DNA of 36,802 nt. Source: Planctomycetota bacterium. GTDB taxonomy: Bacteria; Planctomycetota; UBA1135; GCA-002686595. The notes below the pieces were generated by a model that saw only the letters and a list, made by a program, of their open reading frames with translations, made no database searches and had not been told where the DNA came from. The DNA lies in assembly GCA_016220035.1 (NCBI GenBank), contig JACRIO010000062.1, positions 1 through 36,802 of the forward strand, written 5' to 3'. The translations under genes and the position numbers were made by a program. Shown here piece after piece: positions 17,173-29,043 of this stretch (within the stretch, counting starts at the first letter, position 1; each line of letters opens with the position of its first letter).

Positions 17173-17697
17173 ATGAACGCCTGCACCGATTCCCGACCGT
17201 TGATCATGAGCTACCTCGACGGGGAGCTCTCCGAAGCCCAGGCGGCGCCGCTGCGCAAGCACCTGCTCGAGTGCCAGCCGTGCCGCGCGAGCGCGCAGGA
17301 CCAGAAGAACCTGACGCGCTGGCTCTCGACCGCGAAGCAAGTGGAGGAGCCCGTCCACGTGCCGCGCGACTTCGCCGCGCGCGTCGCACGGCGTGCTTTC
17401 CAGGGCGATCGCGGCGCGCTCACGGTCGAGGCGCCGATGGCCGTGCTCCCGCAGCGCCGCGACGAGCGCTCGTTCCGCTTCGTGCTCGTGTTGACCGCCG
17501 CCGCCGCCGTGATCGTGCTCTGCTTCGCCGTGGCGATCCGGCAGATGACGCTCCCGACGAGCTCGCGCATGATGGCGCAGGACGAGAACGTGCTCCCGCT
17601 CGACAAGACGATTCAGGAGCTCGACCGGCTGAATGCGCGCGACTGTGAGGCCGCCAAGCCCGATGTGAAGCCGGCCGAAGCGGGACGCCGCCCGTGA
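17173..17697 (+). CDS. Zinc-binding (ZAS-type) transmembrane anti-sigma factor
   Basis: 174 aa. The N-terminal domain MNACTDSRPLIMSYLDGELSEAQAAPLRKHLLECQPC contains the C-x(n)-H-x3-C-x2-C zinc pattern (C4, H30, C34, C37) of zf-HC2/ZAS anti-sigma domains. One transmembrane helix follows at about 103-124 (VLVLTAAAAVIVLCFAVAI), with an extracytoplasmic tail of about 50 residues. Family knowledge: such proteins hold the ECF sigma at the membrane and release it on redox change or regulated proteolysis. The position 4 nt after the sigma gene makes that sigma the obvious partner. The stop overlaps the GTG start of the next gene (GTGA at 17694-17697), indicating translational coupling. Confidence 0.9.
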   Translation: MNACTDSRPLIMSYLDGELSEAQAAPLRKHLLECQPCRASAQDQKNLTRWLSTAKQVEEPVHVPRDFAARVARRAFQGDRGALTVEAPMAVLPQRRDERSFRFVLVLTAAAAVIVLCFAVAIRQMTLPTSSRMMAQDENVLPLDKTIQELDRLNARDCEAAKPDVKPAEAGRRP

Positions 17698-18074
17698 AGG
17701 ATTTGCGGATCTGGGCCCTCATCCTGGCCCTGACCGCGTTCGCGGCTGGGATCGGGGTCGGTGTCTGGGCCGCGGCGCGCAGGTTCCATCCCGAGACCGC
17801 CGATGGACCGTTCTCCGATTACGAGGCCATGCTCGCCCGACGCTTCGATCTCGCGCCCGAACGCCGCCGGCTCCTGCACTCCGTGCTCGATGCCTATCGC
17901 CGCGACGTCGAGGAGATCCGCGGCCGGTCCGAGGCCCAGTCGATGAGCGCCATGGAGCCGGAATTGACCGAGCGCGGACGCTACTATCGCAACTTGATCC
18001 AGGACAAGGTCCTGCCCGAAACCCAGCGGGCCGAATTCGAACGGCTCGCCTTCCAGCCCAACCCCACTCGCTGA
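17694..18074 (+). CDS. Small membrane-anchored helical protein (CpxP/Spy-like character)
   Basis: 126 aa, GTG start at 17694 overlapping the anti-sigma stop. Residues 5-27 (RIWALILALTAFAAGIGVGVWAA) are one transmembrane helix. The remainder is helical and charged (YEAMLARRFDLAPERRRLLHSVLDAYRRDVEEI, then RYYRNLIQDKVLPETQRAEFERL). That two-helix pattern, with a Leu/Ala-Pro-x-Gln/Arg-type turn, resembles the periplasmic CpxP/Spy/CnrX group of stress sensors and chaperones, but similarity is weak and no diagnostic motif is exact. Between an anti-sigma gene and the PilM-like gene, a sensor or modulator of the sigma/anti-sigma pair is a reasonable guess. It ends 3 nt before the PilM-like ATG. Confidence 0.8.
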   Translation: MKDLRIWALILALTAFAAGIGVGVWAAARRFHPETADGPFSDYEAMLARRFDLAPERRRLLHSVLDAYRRDVEEIRGRSEAQSMSAMEPELTERGRYYRNLIQDKVLPETQRAEFERLAFQPNPTR

Positions 18075-18077
18075 CCC

Positions 18078-19826
18078 ATGGCACGATCTTGCGGATTGCG
18101 CATCGGCCCCCGCCGCTTCGAGCTCGTCGTGCTCGACGGCTCGGGCAAGAAACACAAGGTCATCGCGACGCACGCGGGCGAGTTCCCGAAGGCCGAGGCC
18201 GGGGCCGACGCCGCCGCACTCGCGGCTGACGCGCTGAAGGAGGCGCTGAAGCAGCTCAACGTGCCGAAGGAGAACGTGGGCGTCGCGATCGATTCGCGCC
18301 TCGCGGCCTTCCGCACGATCAAGATGCCCTTCTCCGACAAGGCGAAGATCGAGTCGGTGCTCAAGTTCGAGGTCGAGGGCATGCTCCCGCAGTGGAACAT
18401 CGACGACGTCGTCGTCGACTTCCACAAGATCGAGGAGACCGACGAGTCGAGCGAGCTGCTCGTCACCGCCGTCCAGAAGGCCGACCTCCGGCGCGCGCTC
18501 GACATTTGTGAGCATGCGGGGCTCGAGCCGCTCGAGGCGGAGCTCGAAGCCACCGCCGTCGTCAACGCCGCGGTCTTCTCGGACCACTGCCCGATCGACG
18601 GCGCGCAGATCCTGGTCAACGTCGGCGAGCACTCGACCTCCGTGATCGTGATGGACGGCGGCAAGGTGCGCGACATGCGCGCCATCCCGATCGGCGTCCT
18701 GTCGCACGAGATCGTCCAGCACGTCGAGCGCGAAGGTGAAGAGGGCGGCGAGAAGGCCGAGAAGAAGGAAGAGACCGGCGGCGACGCGACCGGCACCTGG
18801 CTCGATGCTCCGCCGGACCCCGACGAGGTCCAGCGCCGGCTCGAACAGACGATCAAGCGTCTGCGCCGGGAGCTCGGCCGCACGGTCTCCGCGACGCGCA
18901 CGGCGCATCCCATCACCGCGATCCTGGTCTCGGGGATGGAGGTCGGCGGTCTCGTCGACAGCCAGATCCTCGACGTGCCCGTGAAGCGCCTCGACATCGC
19001 CGTCGAGGGCGGTCCCGCGGGCGCGGAAGCCGCGCTCTTCGTCGCGGCCTACGGCGCGGCGCTGCGTCAGCTCGGCGGCGGAGTGCTCACGCCGACGCTG
19101 CGGCGCGAGGAGCTGCGCTACACCGGCGCGTTCGAGCGCGTCGAGCTGCCGCTCGCGGTGGTGTGTCTGCTCCTGCTGACGCTCCTGGGGGTGTGGAACA
19201 TCTTCCTGCACAAGGAAATGCAGGTCGTCGACAACACGAAGCTCGGCCAGTGGCGCCAGCGCACCGTCGACGTGCTCGTGGGGAACGCGAAGCTCGGCAT
19301 CGCGCCGACGCTGCGCTCGCCCTCGGACAAGGTGAAGGCGCTCGTCGCGGAGCTCGGCACCGACGAGGAGCTCACGAAGACCGAGGAGATCCGCAACCTC
19401 AAGAACGCGATCGACGCGGAGATCAAGAAGTACGAGAAGGACCTCGGTTACGGCGACATCAAGCAGCCGCAGTCGGCGCTCGCGGCGCTCGTGCTCGTGC
19501 TCGACGTCCTCGAGGACATCACGAACGACCAGCAGCGATTCTCGTTGCGACGTATCAAGGCGAGCTACGTCAACGGCAAAAACCAGCGCGACGACCGCGT
19601 GAAGGTCACGCTCGACTACACGGTGTTCGCCGAGTCACAGCTCCAGGCGTCGGAGACGCACTACAAGCTCGTCGAGGAGCTGAACAAGCGACCCTGGCTC
19701 GCCGCGCGGGTCGAACAGAAGACCGCCGAGCCGCTGACCACGGGCGGCGGAGCGTGGGTCGAGGGTCAGATCGTCGAAGTCGACATGGCCAAGGTCGTGA
19801 AGGCCGAACCCGCGAAACAGCAATGA
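18078..19826 (+). CDS. PilM/PilN-type fusion protein (GspL-like assembly platform component)
   Basis: 582 aa. Residues 1 to about 330 are an actin-like PilM fold: CGLRIGPRRFELVVLDG at the start, IKMPFSDKAKIESVLKFEVEGMLP (the usual PilM segment), ILVNVGEHSTSVIVMDGGKVRDMRAIPIG, and AEAALFVAAYGAALRQLG near the end. An acidic Glu/Lys/Gly linker at about 215-240 interrupts it. A transmembrane helix at about 355-375 (LPLAVVCLLLLTLLGVWNIFL) is followed by a PilN-like coiled coil and an alpha/beta domain (RFSLRRIKASYVNGK...KVTLDYTVFAES). Known role: PilM, PilN and PilO, or GspL in type II secretion, link the cytoplasmic motor to the periplasmic machinery. Here PilM and PilN appear joined in one chain. 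The stop overlaps the next ATG (ATGA). Confidence 0.82.
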   Translation: MARSCGLRIGPRRFELVVLDGSGKKHKVIATHAGEFPKAEAGADAAALAADALKEALKQLNVPKENVGVAIDSRLAAFRTIKMPFSDKAKIESVLKFEVEGMLPQWNIDDVVVDFHKIEETDESSELLVTAVQKADLRRALDICEHAGLEPLEAELEATAVVNAAVFSDHCPIDGAQILVNVGEHSTSVIVMDGGKVRDMRAIPIGVLSHEIVQHVEREGEEGGEKAEKKEETGGDATGTWLDAPPDPDEVQRRLEQTIKRLRRELGRTVSATRTAHPITAILVSGMEVGGLVDSQILDVPVKRLDIAVEGGPAGAEAALFVAAYGAALRQLGGGVLTPTLRREELRYTGAFERVELPLAVVCLLLLTLLGVWNIFLHKEMQVVDNTKLGQWRQRTVDVLVGNAKLGIAPTLRSPSDKVKALVAELGTDEELTKTEEIRNLKNAIDAEIKKYEKDLGYGDIKQPQSALAALVLVLDVLEDITNDQQRFSLRRIKASYVNGKNQRDDRVKVTLDYTVFAESQLQASETHYKLVEELNKRPWLAARVEQKTAEPLTTGGGAWVEGQIVEVDMAKVVKAEPAKQQ

Positions 19827-20377
19827 ACTCCTTCCTCCAGAACCTCAACTTCGCGCGGATCACGATCCTCGTCTCGCTCGTCGGCTCGCTGGCGCTCGGG
19901 TATCTCGGTTGGATGCAGTACGAGAAGCTCCAGGGGCTGCGCGAGGACCTCGACAAGCGCATGCCTGATTTCGCGAAGCAGCTCGAGGCCGCGGCGCGCA
20001 AGCACACGCAGCTCGCGAAGAACTTCGACAAGGAAGCGCTGAAGGGGCAGGACGACTTGCAGTCCTACGCGCTGCGTTGCGCCGACGACGATCGCGTCGA
20101 GATCGGCCAGATCGACCCGTCGTTGACGACGGACAAGAACACGGGCCCGCCGAAGGTCGAGGACCAGAAGCTCGACATCAAGCCGCAGGACCCCAAGAAG
20201 GGCTTCTCGCGCCTGCGCATCGCGAACTTCCTCTACCGCCTCGAGGAGCAGAGCCGGCGCGTGAAGGTGACCGACGTCGAGATGCTGCCCGCCGGGCCGA
20301 AGATCGGGCACCACGAGGTCCCCGAGGACATCTGGACGTTCTCGTGCCAGATCACGTCGCGCCAGCGGCGCGATTGA
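19823..20377 (+). CDS. PilO-like inner-membrane protein
   Basis: 184 aa, ATG 19823 overlapping the previous stop by 4 nt. Residues 11-29 (ARITILVSLVGSLALGYLG) form one transmembrane helix, followed by a coiled-coil stretch (YEKLQGLREDLDKRMPDFAKQLEAAARKHTQLAKNF) and a small C-terminal alpha/beta domain (FLYRLEEQSRRVKVTDVEMLPAG, then WTFSCQITSR). The topology of short cytoplasmic tail, one helix, coiled coil and ferredoxin-like domain is that of PilO or GspM. Sequence similarity is weak, so the call rests mostly on topology and on its position after the PilM/PilN fusion. No motor ATPase (PilB), PilC or secretin gene follows; the next gene is convergent and unrelated. Confidence 0.7.
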   Translation: MNSFLQNLNFARITILVSLVGSLALGYLGWMQYEKLQGLREDLDKRMPDFAKQLEAAARKHTQLAKNFDKEALKGQDDLQSYALRCADDDRVEIGQIDPSLTTDKNTGPPKVEDQKLDIKPQDPKKGFSRLRIANFLYRLEEQSRRVKVTDVEMLPAGPKIGHHEVPEDIWTFSCQITSRQRRD

Positions 20378-20385
20378 TCGCCGGT

Positions 20386-22473
20386 TCACTCGATGCGATC
20401 GACGACGTAGCGTTCGCCGTCGAGACGGAACACGATCGACAAGGGACGAGCGAGGTTGCGCGCGGTGACGCGGACCTCGCTCGGCTTCTTCTGGCCGACG
20501 CTCCAGATCGCGCGGTCGAAGGTGAGCACGACGCGCTCGCCCTCCAAGACGTTCTCGACGTCGCCCGGATCCAGCGCTTCGTCGAGGCGTTTCCCGTCGT
20601 GCTCGAGGCGAAACAGCGGGCCGAGCAACGCGACCTCGCGCGGGAGTTCGACGCGCCATTCGGTGGCCGAGAGCTCGAGCTTCATCGCGTCACGCCCCGC
20701 GCGCACGCGTTCGACCGCTTGCTCGAGCCGCGCGGAGAGCGACACGGGCACGCCCGTGCCGTTCTCGGCGAGGTAGCGCTCGATGCGGTCGTTCTTGAAG
20801 CGCACCGAATCGATGCGGAAGACCGCTTCGTCGGTCAGCAGGATCGCGCGCACGGGCTCGACGAGGTCGTCGATCGTCTTGCCGCGCGCGCGCAGCGCGG
20901 GGTCGAGCTCCACCGCCCCGAACACCGTCTGCGTCCGCGCGGGCACGGCGGGTTGCGTCGGCAGCGCGAGGGTCGAGTAATCGTCGGGGTGCATGTCCGT
21001 GACGCGCAGGCAGAGCACGAGCGCCGCATTCGCGAGCGAGCGGTCGCTGCGGTTGGTGACCTTCGCTTCGAGCACGCGTTCCGCGTCCTGCCCGACGAGC
21101 CGCGCGGCGCCGGAGACGAGCGACGAGAGCGTCGTCGGCTCGATCACGAGGTCGAGGTAGGACACTTCGGGGAAGAGCGCCGTGAAGTCGTCACCGAGCA
21201 AGCCCTCGCAGAAGTCGACGTCGTAGAGCACGAGGCTCCACTGCGAGCCCTTGCGCCGGCGCTGGAAGTGCTCGAGCACCTGTCTGCGGCCAGCCGCGCG
21301 GTCGCCCGCGTCGAACGCGAGGCGCGCGAGCTGCAGCTCCGGGCTGAACCAGCCCGCGCCGAGGGAAAGCGCCTGGTACATGCCGGTGACGTTGCGGCCC
21401 TGCGTCGTGTCGCGCAGGTAGCCGCGCATCGCGTAGGGATCGACGGCGTCGGCGAGCCGCGCGGACTGCTGCGGATAGCGCGTCGCCGCGAGCTCGAAGT
21501 CGGCGCGCGCATCGGTCGCACGGCCGTGCTTCGCGTTCCACACGCCGCGGAGGAGCAGCGCGGGTGCCGCCTGATCGGGGTGCTCCGCCACGAAGCGGTC
21601 GATCAGTGCGTCGGCGCTCCCGAGCTCGGGTGAGGTCGGAAGATCGCCCTCGACCTGCGCGAGCACGAAGAGGAGGTGCGCCTCCGTCTCCGAGGGCGAG
21701 CGCTCGATCGCCTCGCGCGCGCGGCGCGCCGTCGCCTCCCAATCGCGGCGCACGGCGGCGAGGTAGGCCGCGTCGCGCGCGAGGCAGAGCGCTTCCCAGT
21801 CCTGCGCGACCTTGCGCATCGCCGGCGCGCCCGCGTCGAGCGCCTGGAAGAGCTCGGTCCGCAGCGGTTCGAAGGCGTGCAAGAGCCCCTCGCGCTCCGC
21901 GAGCTTCGCCTCGAGCTCCGCGCGCGCCTTCTGCCGCACGCTCTCGTCGGCGTCGTGCCGCAGCCCGATCGGACCGAGCGACAGGCGGAGCGACGTCGCG
22001 TTCGCCATCTCGACCGCTTCGAGCACGCCGCGGTACTCCTCCCAGTTGCGATCGTGCTCCTCGACGCGCCCGAGCACGCCGGCCATGCGCACGAGGACGT
22101 CGAGCACGCGCGCGCGCACGTCGAGCACTTCCTTCGGCACGCCGCGCCAATCCTGCCGCGCGAGGCGCTCGACCCACTCGCGCGTCGTGCGGCTTTCGCG
22201 CGCGGCGCGATCGAGCTCGGCGAGCACGCGCATCGTCGTGTCGATGTCGTAGGGGCCGGGAGCGGCTTCCGGCGCCTCGGCGAGCTTCCTCGCAAGCGGC
22301 TCGAGCTCCTTCCGCGCCTCGACGCGTGCCTCCTCGCGCCGTACTTCGCGCGTGGACAACCACCAAGCGGCGGCACCGCCGATCAGGACGACCGCCGCCA
22401 ACGCGACCCAGATCCAGGTGCGGCGCTTGCGCGGCTCGTCCGCGAAGGGATCGTTCGTGTCTTCCGAGCTCAT
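20386..22473 (-). CDS. Large membrane-anchored TPR-like protein of unknown function
   Basis: 695 aa from ATG 22473. A charged cytoplasmic N terminus (SSEDTNDPFADEPRKRR) is followed by a transmembrane helix at about 20-39 (WIWVALAAVVLIGGAAAWWLS). Residues about 45-420 are Ala/Arg/Glu-rich helices with tetratricopeptide-like pairs (RRDWEATARRAREAIERSPSETEAHLLFVLAQ; ERWNAKHG-type segments near ATDARADFELAATRYP). Residues about 430-695 look beta-rich (VLEAKVTNRSDRSLANAALVLCLRV, RVVLTFDRAIWSVGQKKPSEVRVTARN), resembling an Ig-like or FxLYD-type periplasmic domain. No catalytic motif is seen. It lies 38 nt downstream of carB on the same strand, although a functional link to pyrimidine synthesis is not obvious. 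Convergent with the PilO-like gene (8-nt gap). Confidence 0.8.
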   Translation of the reverse strand: MSSEDTNDPFADEPRKRRTWIWVALAAVVLIGGAAAWWLSTREVRREEARVEARKELEPLARKLAEAPEAAPGPYDIDTTMRVLAELDRAARESRTTREWVERLARQDWRGVPKEVLDVRARVLDVLVRMAGVLGRVEEHDRNWEEYRGVLEAVEMANATSLRLSLGPIGLRHDADESVRQKARAELEAKLAEREGLLHAFEPLRTELFQALDAGAPAMRKVAQDWEALCLARDAAYLAAVRRDWEATARRAREAIERSPSETEAHLLFVLAQVEGDLPTSPELGSADALIDRFVAEHPDQAAPALLLRGVWNAKHGRATDARADFELAATRYPQQSARLADAVDPYAMRGYLRDTTQGRNVTGMYQALSLGAGWFSPELQLARLAFDAGDRAAGRRQVLEHFQRRRKGSQWSLVLYDVDFCEGLLGDDFTALFPEVSYLDLVIEPTTLSSLVSGAARLVGQDAERVLEAKVTNRSDRSLANAALVLCLRVTDMHPDDYSTLALPTQPAVPARTQTVFGAVELDPALRARGKTIDDLVEPVRAILLTDEAVFRIDSVRFKNDRIERYLAENGTGVPVSLSARLEQAVERVRAGRDAMKLELSATEWRVELPREVALLGPLFRLEHDGKRLDEALDPGDVENVLEGERVVLTFDRAIWSVGQKKPSEVRVTARNLARPLSIVFRLDGERYVVDRIE

Positions 22474-22511
22474 GGGCGACTGGGGGCGCGCACGATACCC
22501 GCCCGATCGCC

Positions 22512-25754
<3,243 letters not shown>

Positions 25755-25817
25755 CGAGTCTCGCGTGGGGGGCTCGGGGTGCGTGCGGTGCTCCGTTGTC
25801 GAGCGTTCGGCGCGTGC

Positions 25818-25839
25818 GAACTCCGCGCGTGCGGAGCTC
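25818..25839 (-). promoter_or_regulatory. Hairpin in the carB leader
   Basis: On the minus strand, GAGCTCCGC (25839-25831) pairs with GCGGAGTTC (25826-25818) at eight of nine positions over a 4-nt loop, about 64 nt upstream of the carB ATG. There is no U-run, so it is not a plain terminator. A role in translation or attenuation of carB is only a possibility. Confidence 0.3.
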
Positions 25840-26029
25840 CACCCGGTTCCCGAGCGTTCGAGCGGCGGCGGATAAACTGTCTGATTGGAACAAAAACGGT
25901 GCGCGCCGTCGATCGCTCCGGTCCGCCCTCGAGCGAAGGATCAGGAGTCCGTTCCCCGGTCGGACGCCCGCGCGTCCTCCCTGTCGGAGGCGCCGGGGCC
26001 GCCCGCGCGCTCGGCCCCGTCGCGCGCCG

Positions 26030-28906
26030 TCACCAGGTGATCCGCCAGCCGTTGGTGACGTTGAACGTCTCGGGCGGACAGAAGCTCGCCGAAGCGTTGC
26101 GGTAATAGGTCTGGTACAGGCGCACGACGCCGCTCCCCGGCGTGACGCCGCCGCGCTGCGAAAGCGAGATCGTGTCGGTGGAGTCGGGGAAACGGCTCGT
26201 CCCACCCGCGTTCTGCTTCGTCCGCAGCCGGAGGAGCGGGAACCCCGCGCACCGCACCCCGTCGCCGAAGGGCGCGTCGTCGAGGCCCACACCCTGCAAA
26301 TAGATGCACGACACACTCGCCGGCATCCCCGATCCGACGAGCACCACCGCGTCCGGATTCAGGATCCCCGAGGCGGCGAGCTGCGCGCCCGCGGAGTTGA
26401 CGGAGTTCGCGCAGCCGTGACCCGGTGCTCCGAAGTTGGCGCACGGACACGCCGTCGTGACCGCGGGGTCCGCTCCGTCCCCGGCACAGAACGGGCCCGA
26501 GCACGGCGAGTTCGCGGTCGGCGTCACGCAGCCCCAACGCGCGAGGAAGCTGTCCCCGCCGCTGGCGCTCCCCTGGAACTCGCCGCCCGCGTAGAGCGCG
26601 GGACCCAGGCAGCTCCCGTCGTCGTACACCGCGAGGTCCGCGACCCAGAACGAGAGCCCGCTCTCGAGCGCCCCCCAGCTCGTGCCGTTCCAAGTCGCCA
26701 TGTAGTTCGCAGGCACGCCGCCCGCGTTCGTGAAGTAGCCGCCGACGTGGAGCACGGGCCCGCTCGGACCGTCGAACACCGTGAGCGCGTTGACGGCCAC
26801 GAAGCCGATGCCGCTCCCGAGCGGCGACCAGCTCGTCCCGTTCCACTTCGCGATGCCCGGCGCGAACACACCGCCCGCCGTGTTGAAGTCGCCGCCGGCG
26901 TAGAGCGCGGACCCGCCGCCGTCGTCGAAGACGCCGAAACAGAAGATGCTCGTGTCCATGCCGCTGCCGAGGTAGGTCCAGCTCGTTCCGTTCCAGCTGC
27001 CGACCCAGTCGCGAATCAACCCGCCTGGCCCGACGAAGATCCCGCCCGCGATCAGCTTGGGCCCCGTGCCGTCGTCGAACACCTCCAGCGCTCGAAGCGT
27101 TCCGTTGACGCTGAAATTGAGCGCGCTCCAGCTCGTCCCGTTCCATTTGAGGACGTCCTGCGCCGCGACGAACAGGGCCTGGCCCGAGCCGTCGTCGTGG
27201 GAACGGAGATCGATGACGCTGCCCACGGGGCCGCCCGGGCCGAGCGCGGACCATCCCGTCCCGGTCCATCGCGCGACGCCCTGCGCGGGCACGCCGCCGG
27301 CGGCCGTGAAAGAACCGCCCGCATAGAGCGCCGGGCCCGTCCCGTCGTCGTGTCCGCGGAGGACATCGACCTGGGCGTTCGTGCCCGTCCCGAGGGCCGA
27401 CCACGTCGAACCGTTCCACGCCGCGACGTGGTTGGCGACGAGCCCGCCTGCCTGCAGGAAGCTCCCGCCGGCGTAGAGCTTGGATCCCGCTCCGTCGTCG
27501 AACGCGGTCAGCGCCCACACCGTTCCGGAGATCCCCGCGGCATGCGGTGAAGACCAGACCGAGCCGTTCCACGCCGCGATGCGCGTCGCGGCGGCGTTTC
27601 CGGCGAGGTCGAACGTGCCGGCGACGTAGACCTTGTTGCCGGTGCTCGCGATGTCGCCCGTGACGAGCGCGAGACCGATCCCCGTGGTGGAGCCGGGGTT
27701 CAGGCCGCTCCCCAGCGCGCTCCACGCACTGCCGTCCCACGCTGCGATCGCCTTGGTGGCAAGGCTCCCCGCATGCGTGAACACTCCGGTCGCGACGAGC
27801 TTCGCGCCGGCCCCGTCGTCGAAGACCGCGAGCGAGTACGCGGCTCCGTCGAGGCCCGACGGACCGAGGTAGCTCCAACTCGTTCCGTTCCATCGCTGCA
27901 CGCCGAGCCCCATCGTCCCCGCGGCGTAGAGGCGCGCGCCCGTACCCGAGTCGTAGGAGGTGAGCGCGTAGACGCTGTTCGAGAACGACGGCCCGAGCGC
28001 GCTCCAGCTCGTTCCGTTCCAGCGCGCGACGCGCCCCGCGGGAACGCCGCCGACGTTCGAGAAATCTCCACCCGCGTAGAGCGCGGGCCCCGAGCCGTCG
28101 TCGTGGCGGGTCAAGGTTCGCACCGTGGAGTTCGCGCCCGTGCCGAGCGCCGACCAACTCGTCCCGTTCCATTTCGCGACCCGGTTCGCCGGGACGCCGC
28201 CCATCGACGTGAAGTTCCCGCCCGCGAACAGCGCGGGTCCCGAGCCGTCGTCGTAGACGAGGAGCACGCTGGGGGCCGCGAGGCCCGAGCCGACCGCGGA
28301 CCACGACGATCCGTTCCACCGCGCGATCCCCGACGTCGCGATGCCGCCCGCGACCGAGAAGTTGCCGCAGACGTAGAGCGCGGGTCCGGTGCCGTCGTCG
28401 TACACCGCCATCGCCGTCGGCTGGGCGTCGAGGCCCGAACCCAGGCTCGACCACGCGGTCCCGTTCCAACGCGCGATGTAGTTGCCCTGCAGCGCGCCGA
28501 AGCGCGTGAAATCGCCGCCGGCATACAGCTCGAGCCCGTTCCCCGCGTCGTAGGTGGCGAGCTTCGAGATCGAAGTTCCGTACGGCGTGTACCCGAAGGT
28601 CGGAGTCCAGGCGAGCTCGCACCCCGTGCCGGCCTGGATGGTGAGCGCGGAGGCCGTGGATCCGATCGGACTCGCCGTCTGCGCGTCGGCGCGCGCGACG
28701 AGTACCGACTGCGCGAGGAGCGCGAGCCCGAGGAAGGCACTCGCGGCGAAGGCCGAGCAGAAGCGTGACCAGCTCGCGCGCCTCGACGGTGCGGCGTGCC
28801 ACGCGTGCGGGGAAGCGGGGAGCGGCGCGCATTCGAGGGGAGCGTCGACGAGCGCCAAGCCGAGTTCGCCGCTGGATCCAGGTCGGTCCGTGTTCGTTCG
28901 TGCCAT
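26030..28906 (-). CDS. Large secreted tandem-repeat beta-propeller protein
   Basis: 958 aa from ATG 28906. A long N terminus (about 45 residues) precedes a hydrophobic segment FCSAFAASAFLGLALLAQSVLVARADAQ, read as a signal peptide ending in ADA. The body has 13 repeats of about 45-55 residues, each with a W-N-G-T-x-W-S-x-L-G strand and an LYAGGxFTxAGGVPAxxVAxW strand linked by VYDDGTGPA, the pattern of kelch/galactose-oxidase-type propellers. After these comes a Cys-rich linker (GCVTPTANSPCSGPFC, ACPCANFGAPGHGC) and a C-terminal beta domain ending ETFNVTNGWRITW. Repeats plus this tail are, from memory, typical of abundant secreted planctomycete proteins of unknown function. A 7-bp hairpin (28924-28948) lies in its leader. 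No catalytic residues recognised. Confidence 0.87.
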   Translation of the reverse strand: MARTNTDRPGSSGELGLALVDAPLECAPLPASPHAWHAAPSRRASWSRFCSAFAASAFLGLALLAQSVLVARADAQTASPIGSTASALTIQAGTGCELAWTPTFGYTPYGTSISKLATYDAGNGLELYAGGDFTRFGALQGNYIARWNGTAWSSLGSGLDAQPTAMAVYDDGTGPALYVCGNFSVAGGIATSGIARWNGSSWSAVGSGLAAPSVLLVYDDGSGPALFAGGNFTSMGGVPANRVAKWNGTSWSALGTGANSTVRTLTRHDDGSGPALYAGGDFSNVGGVPAGRVARWNGTSWSALGPSFSNSVYALTSYDSGTGARLYAAGTMGLGVQRWNGTSWSYLGPSGLDGAAYSLAVFDDGAGAKLVATGVFTHAGSLATKAIAAWDGSAWSALGSGLNPGSTTGIGLALVTGDIASTGNKVYVAGTFDLAGNAAATRIAAWNGSVWSSPHAAGISGTVWALTAFDDGAGSKLYAGGSFLQAGGLVANHVAAWNGSTWSALGTGTNAQVDVLRGHDDGTGPALYAGGSFTAAGGVPAQGVARWTGTGWSALGPGGPVGSVIDLRSHDDGSGQALFVAAQDVLKWNGTSWSALNFSVNGTLRALEVFDDGTGPKLIAGGIFVGPGGLIRDWVGSWNGTSWTYLGSGMDTSIFCFGVFDDGGGSALYAGGDFNTAGGVFAPGIAKWNGTSWSPLGSGIGFVAVNALTVFDGPSGPVLHVGGYFTNAGGVPANYMATWNGTSWGALESGLSFWVADLAVYDDGSCLGPALYAGGEFQGSASGGDSFLARWGCVTPTANSPCSGPFCAGDGADPAVTTACPCANFGAPGHGCANSVNSAGAQLAASGILNPDAVVLVGSGMPASVSCIYLQGVGLDDAPFGDGVRCAGFPLLRLRTKQNAGGTSRFPDSTDTISLSQRGGVTPGSGVVRLYQTYYRNASASFCPPETFNVTNGWRITW

Positions 28907-29043
28907 ACGCAGTCTCTCTGCTCCGAATGCCCCCGGTCGCTGCATCCGACGTTGGATTCTCGCCGAAATCTCGCGATGGCGCCGTTCACGAGTCGCGGTT
29001 GCCCGTCCGCGAGGGGTCCGCGCCCGGTTTCGGAGGTTCCGGC

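Noticed and set aside
26028-26035. The propeller gene ends W-TGA, considered for readthrough.
   Set aside because: The protein already has a complete C-terminal domain and no continuing family-like frame or SECIS hairpin follows.
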